From Gemmatimonadales bacterium (GTDB taxonomy: Bacteria > Gemmatimonadota > Gemmatimonadetes > Gemmatimonadales > GWC2-71-9): a DNA stretch of 24,336 nt. The DNA lies in the NCBI GenBank assembly GCA_030601605.1, contig JAUVTI010000010.1:1-24336 (forward strand). The letters run 5' to 3'. Below the pieces are notes generated by a model, which worked only from the letters and a program-made list of their open reading frames with translations, searched no databases and was not told where the DNA came from. This document shows, piece by piece, positions 22,777-24,336 of the stretch (positions within the stretch are counted from its first letter, which is position 1; every line of letters starts with the position of its first letter). The translations under genes were made by a program, and so were the position numbers.

Positions 22777-23391
22777 TCAAGACGACTTGGACGATTCCAG
22801 CTCGGACCGCTTCTGGATCACCTTATCGATGATCCCGTAGGCCAGGGCCTCCTCGGCCGACATGAACCGGTCCCGGTCGATGTCCTGCTCGATCTCCTCC
22901 GGCGACTTGCCCGTGTGCACCGCGTACAGCTCGTTGAGCTTGTTGCGCAGGTAGAGGATCTCCTTGGCCTGGATCTCGATGTCGGCGGCCGTTCCCTGAT
23001 ACCCGCCGGACGGCTGGTGCATCATGATCCGGGAGTGCGGCAGGGCGGCGCGCTTGCCCTCCGCTCCCGCGGCCAGCAGGAACGAGCCGGCCGAGGCCGC
23101 CATGCCCATGCAGATCGTGTTCACCGGCGCCTGGATGTGCTGCATGGTGTCGTAGATCGCGAATGAGCTGGAGATGATGCCGCCGGGCGAGTTGATGTAG
23201 AGGTAGATGTCCCGCTCCGGGTTGTCGGCCTCCAGGAACAGCAGCTGCGCGATGATGATGTTGGACACGTCGTCGTTGATCGGCGTCCCCATGAACACGA
23301 TCCGGTCCATCAAGAGCCGGGAGAAAATGTCATAGGTCCGCTCGCCCCGGCTGGAGCGCTCGATCACGTAGGGGGGGAAGATCTGTGCCAT
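22777..23391 (-). CDS. clpP: ATP-dependent Clp protease proteolytic subunit ClpP
   Basis: Serine peptidase that forms the double-heptamer chamber degraded into by ClpX or ClpA. 204 residues. The catalytic triad is visible: S100 (GMAASAG), H125 (RIMMHQPSGG) and D174 (DRDRFMSAEEA). The N terminus MAQIFPPYVIERSSRGER has the usual short propeptide-like lead and axial-loop region, and YINSPGG marks the oxyanion strand. It starts at ATG 23391, 16 nt after tig, with no clear Shine-Dalgarno, so it probably depends on read-through and coupling from tig. A normal, active-looking ClpP. Confidence 0.98.
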   Translation of the reverse strand: MAQIFPPYVIERSSRGERTYDIFSRLLMDRIVFMGTPINDDVSNIIIAQLLFLEADNPERDIYLYINSPGGIISSSFAIYDTMQHIQAPVNTICMGMAASAGSFLLAAGAEGKRAALPHSRIMMHQPSGGYQGTAADIEIQAKEILYLRNKLNELYAVHTGKSPEEIEQDIDRDRFMSAEEALAYGIIDKVIQKRSELESSKSS

Positions 23392-23407
23392 GGGAGTATT
23401 GGTTCTC

Positions 23408-24336
23408 TCACTCGTCGGTGACTGTCGATTGCTCCAGCAGGTAGCTGAACACCTTCTCTTCGGTCAGGTTGCGCTCCAGCTCCCGCAATTGGTTGGCCTT
23501 CTGCAGTGACGCGTAGACTTGGGCCGGCTCGCTGCCCCGCGTCTTGGCAATCTCCTCGATCCGGCGGTCCACGTCCTCCTCGGACACGGCCAGGTTCTCC
23601 CGCTCGGCCACGTGATCGAGGATCAGGTCGCGCCGCACCTGGCGCTCGGCGACCGGCCCGAACTCCGCGGAGAACTTCTCGAGCTGGTCGTCGGGAACTT
23701 CGTAGGCCTGAGCGTATGCGCTCAGCAGCCGCTGCACCAGGGGGCGCGGGGCCTCCAGGCTGTTGGCGGCAATGATCTGCTCTATCAGCTCGCCGCGCAC
23801 CGCGGCGTCGGCCTCCCGGGCGGCGTTGGCCTCCAGATCCTTGCGAATCGCCCCTGTGAGCTGCTCCACGGAGTCGAAATCGCCCAACTCCCGGGCCAGA
23901 TCGTCGGTGAGCTCAGGGAGCTCCTGGCGCTTCACCTCGTGCAGCGTGATGCGAACGGAGCGGGTCTGCCCGCGCTTGGTCTCGTCCGGGAAGTCGTCGG
24001 GGTAGCGGACGGTGGCCTCAGCCGTCTGCTCCGGTGTCAGCTCCATGATCCGCTCCTCGAGGTCCGGGATCGCCTGGCCCGTGCCGAGGAGGAGTTGGTA
24101 CTGGCGCGGCTCCTCCGGCTCGCCGTCGGTGATGGTCGATATGGTGACCGATACGAGTTCTCCGGTGCTGGGCCGGGCGTCCGTCACCGGCACCCACGGC
24201 GCCTTTCGGCGGCGCAGCTCCTCCAGCTGGTCCTCTACCATCGCGTCGGTCACCGGCGCCGCCCGGCGGGTCACCTTGAACCCTCCCAGTCGGTCGATGG
24301 TGATCTCCGGCTTGACGTCCCCCTGGATCTCGAAGC
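23408..24336 (-). CDS. tig: Trigger factor (5' end outside window)
   Basis: Ribosome-associated chaperone and peptidyl-prolyl isomerase that meets nascent chains at the exit tunnel. The frame is open to the window edge: 308 residues are seen, starting FEIQGDVKPEITI, which corresponds to the end of the N-terminal domain. Then come the linker VTDAMVEDQLEELRRRKAPW, the FKBP-like PPIase domain (about GELVSVTISTI through VRITLHEVKRQELPELTDD) and the helical C-terminal arms to EQSTVTDE. The ribosome-binding loop lies outside the window. The internal GTG at 24274 is not the true start, since homologous sequence continues upstream. It heads the classical tig-clpP-clpX order. Confidence 0.95.
   Translation of the reverse strand, partial: FEIQGDVKPEITIDRLGGFKVTRRAAPVTDAMVEDQLEELRRRKAPWVPVTDARPSTGELVSVTISTITDGEPEEPRQYQLLLGTGQAIPDLEERIMELTPEQTAEATVRYPDDFPDETKRGQTRSVRITLHEVKRQELPELTDDLARELGDFDSVEQLTGAIRKDLEANAAREADAAVRGELIEQIIAANSLEAPRPLVQRLLSAYAQAYEVPDDQLEKFSAEFGPVAERQVRRDLILDHVAERENLAVSEEDVDRRIEEIAKTRGSEPAQVYASLQKANQLRELERNLTEEKVFSYLLEQSTVTDE

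Overview
The window is a gene-dense piece of chromosome, about two-thirds G+C by eye, with no insertion sequence, prophage, CRISPR or tRNA that I can see. It encodes an outer-membrane barrel, a lipoprotein, several exported proteins and a long PilB/GspE ATPase, so the host is a Gram-negative (diderm) bacterium. Gene content, codon bias and the tig-clpP-clpX-engB order would fit Gemmatimonadota or a similar high-GC phylum. That placement is inference and cannot be proved from the sequence alone.

Layout, left to right. (1) 1-2585, minus strand: an M48 metalloprotease, purD and the start of mutM form a tightly overlapped operon. (2) 2673-3854, minus: a PLP enzyme of the cystathionine gamma-synthase/lyase family, divergent from (3) 3939-8144, plus: glmM-glmS-dtd-maf. 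The first two of these make glucosamine-6-P and glucosamine-1-P for the cell envelope; the last two are quality-control enzymes. (4) 8126-11866, minus: a small lipoprotein, trpE and an FHA-GAF-class III cyclase, meeting maf tail to tail in a palindromic overlap. (5) 11888-16328, plus: a large outer-membrane barrel protein, then a PilB/GspE secretion ATPase fused to a C-terminal receiver domain. (6) 16325-19245, minus: a hexapeptide-repeat acyltransferase translationally coupled to a hybrid histidine kinase that runs convergently into the ATPase gene. (7) 19342-20295, plus: an exported CbiX-like protein. (8) 20308-24336, minus: trigger factor (5' part outside the window), clpP, clpX, engB and an exported protein of unknown function, a protein-folding/degradation and ribosome-assembly operon.

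Most of the window is housekeeping. The unusual parts are the ATPase-receiver fusion facing a hybrid kinase; several non-standard or hard-to-place starts (engB at CTG, the ATPase apparently at ATC behind a perfect Shine-Dalgarno); an 82-nt same-strand overlap between engB and the next gene; a 19-nt palindrome that is exactly the maf/cyclase overlap; and mirror-image TAGGTT-N6-ATG start regions for the two divergent genes at 3854 and 3939. No stretch longer than 300 bases lacks a gene; the longest non-coding gap is about 124 bases (13934-14057).
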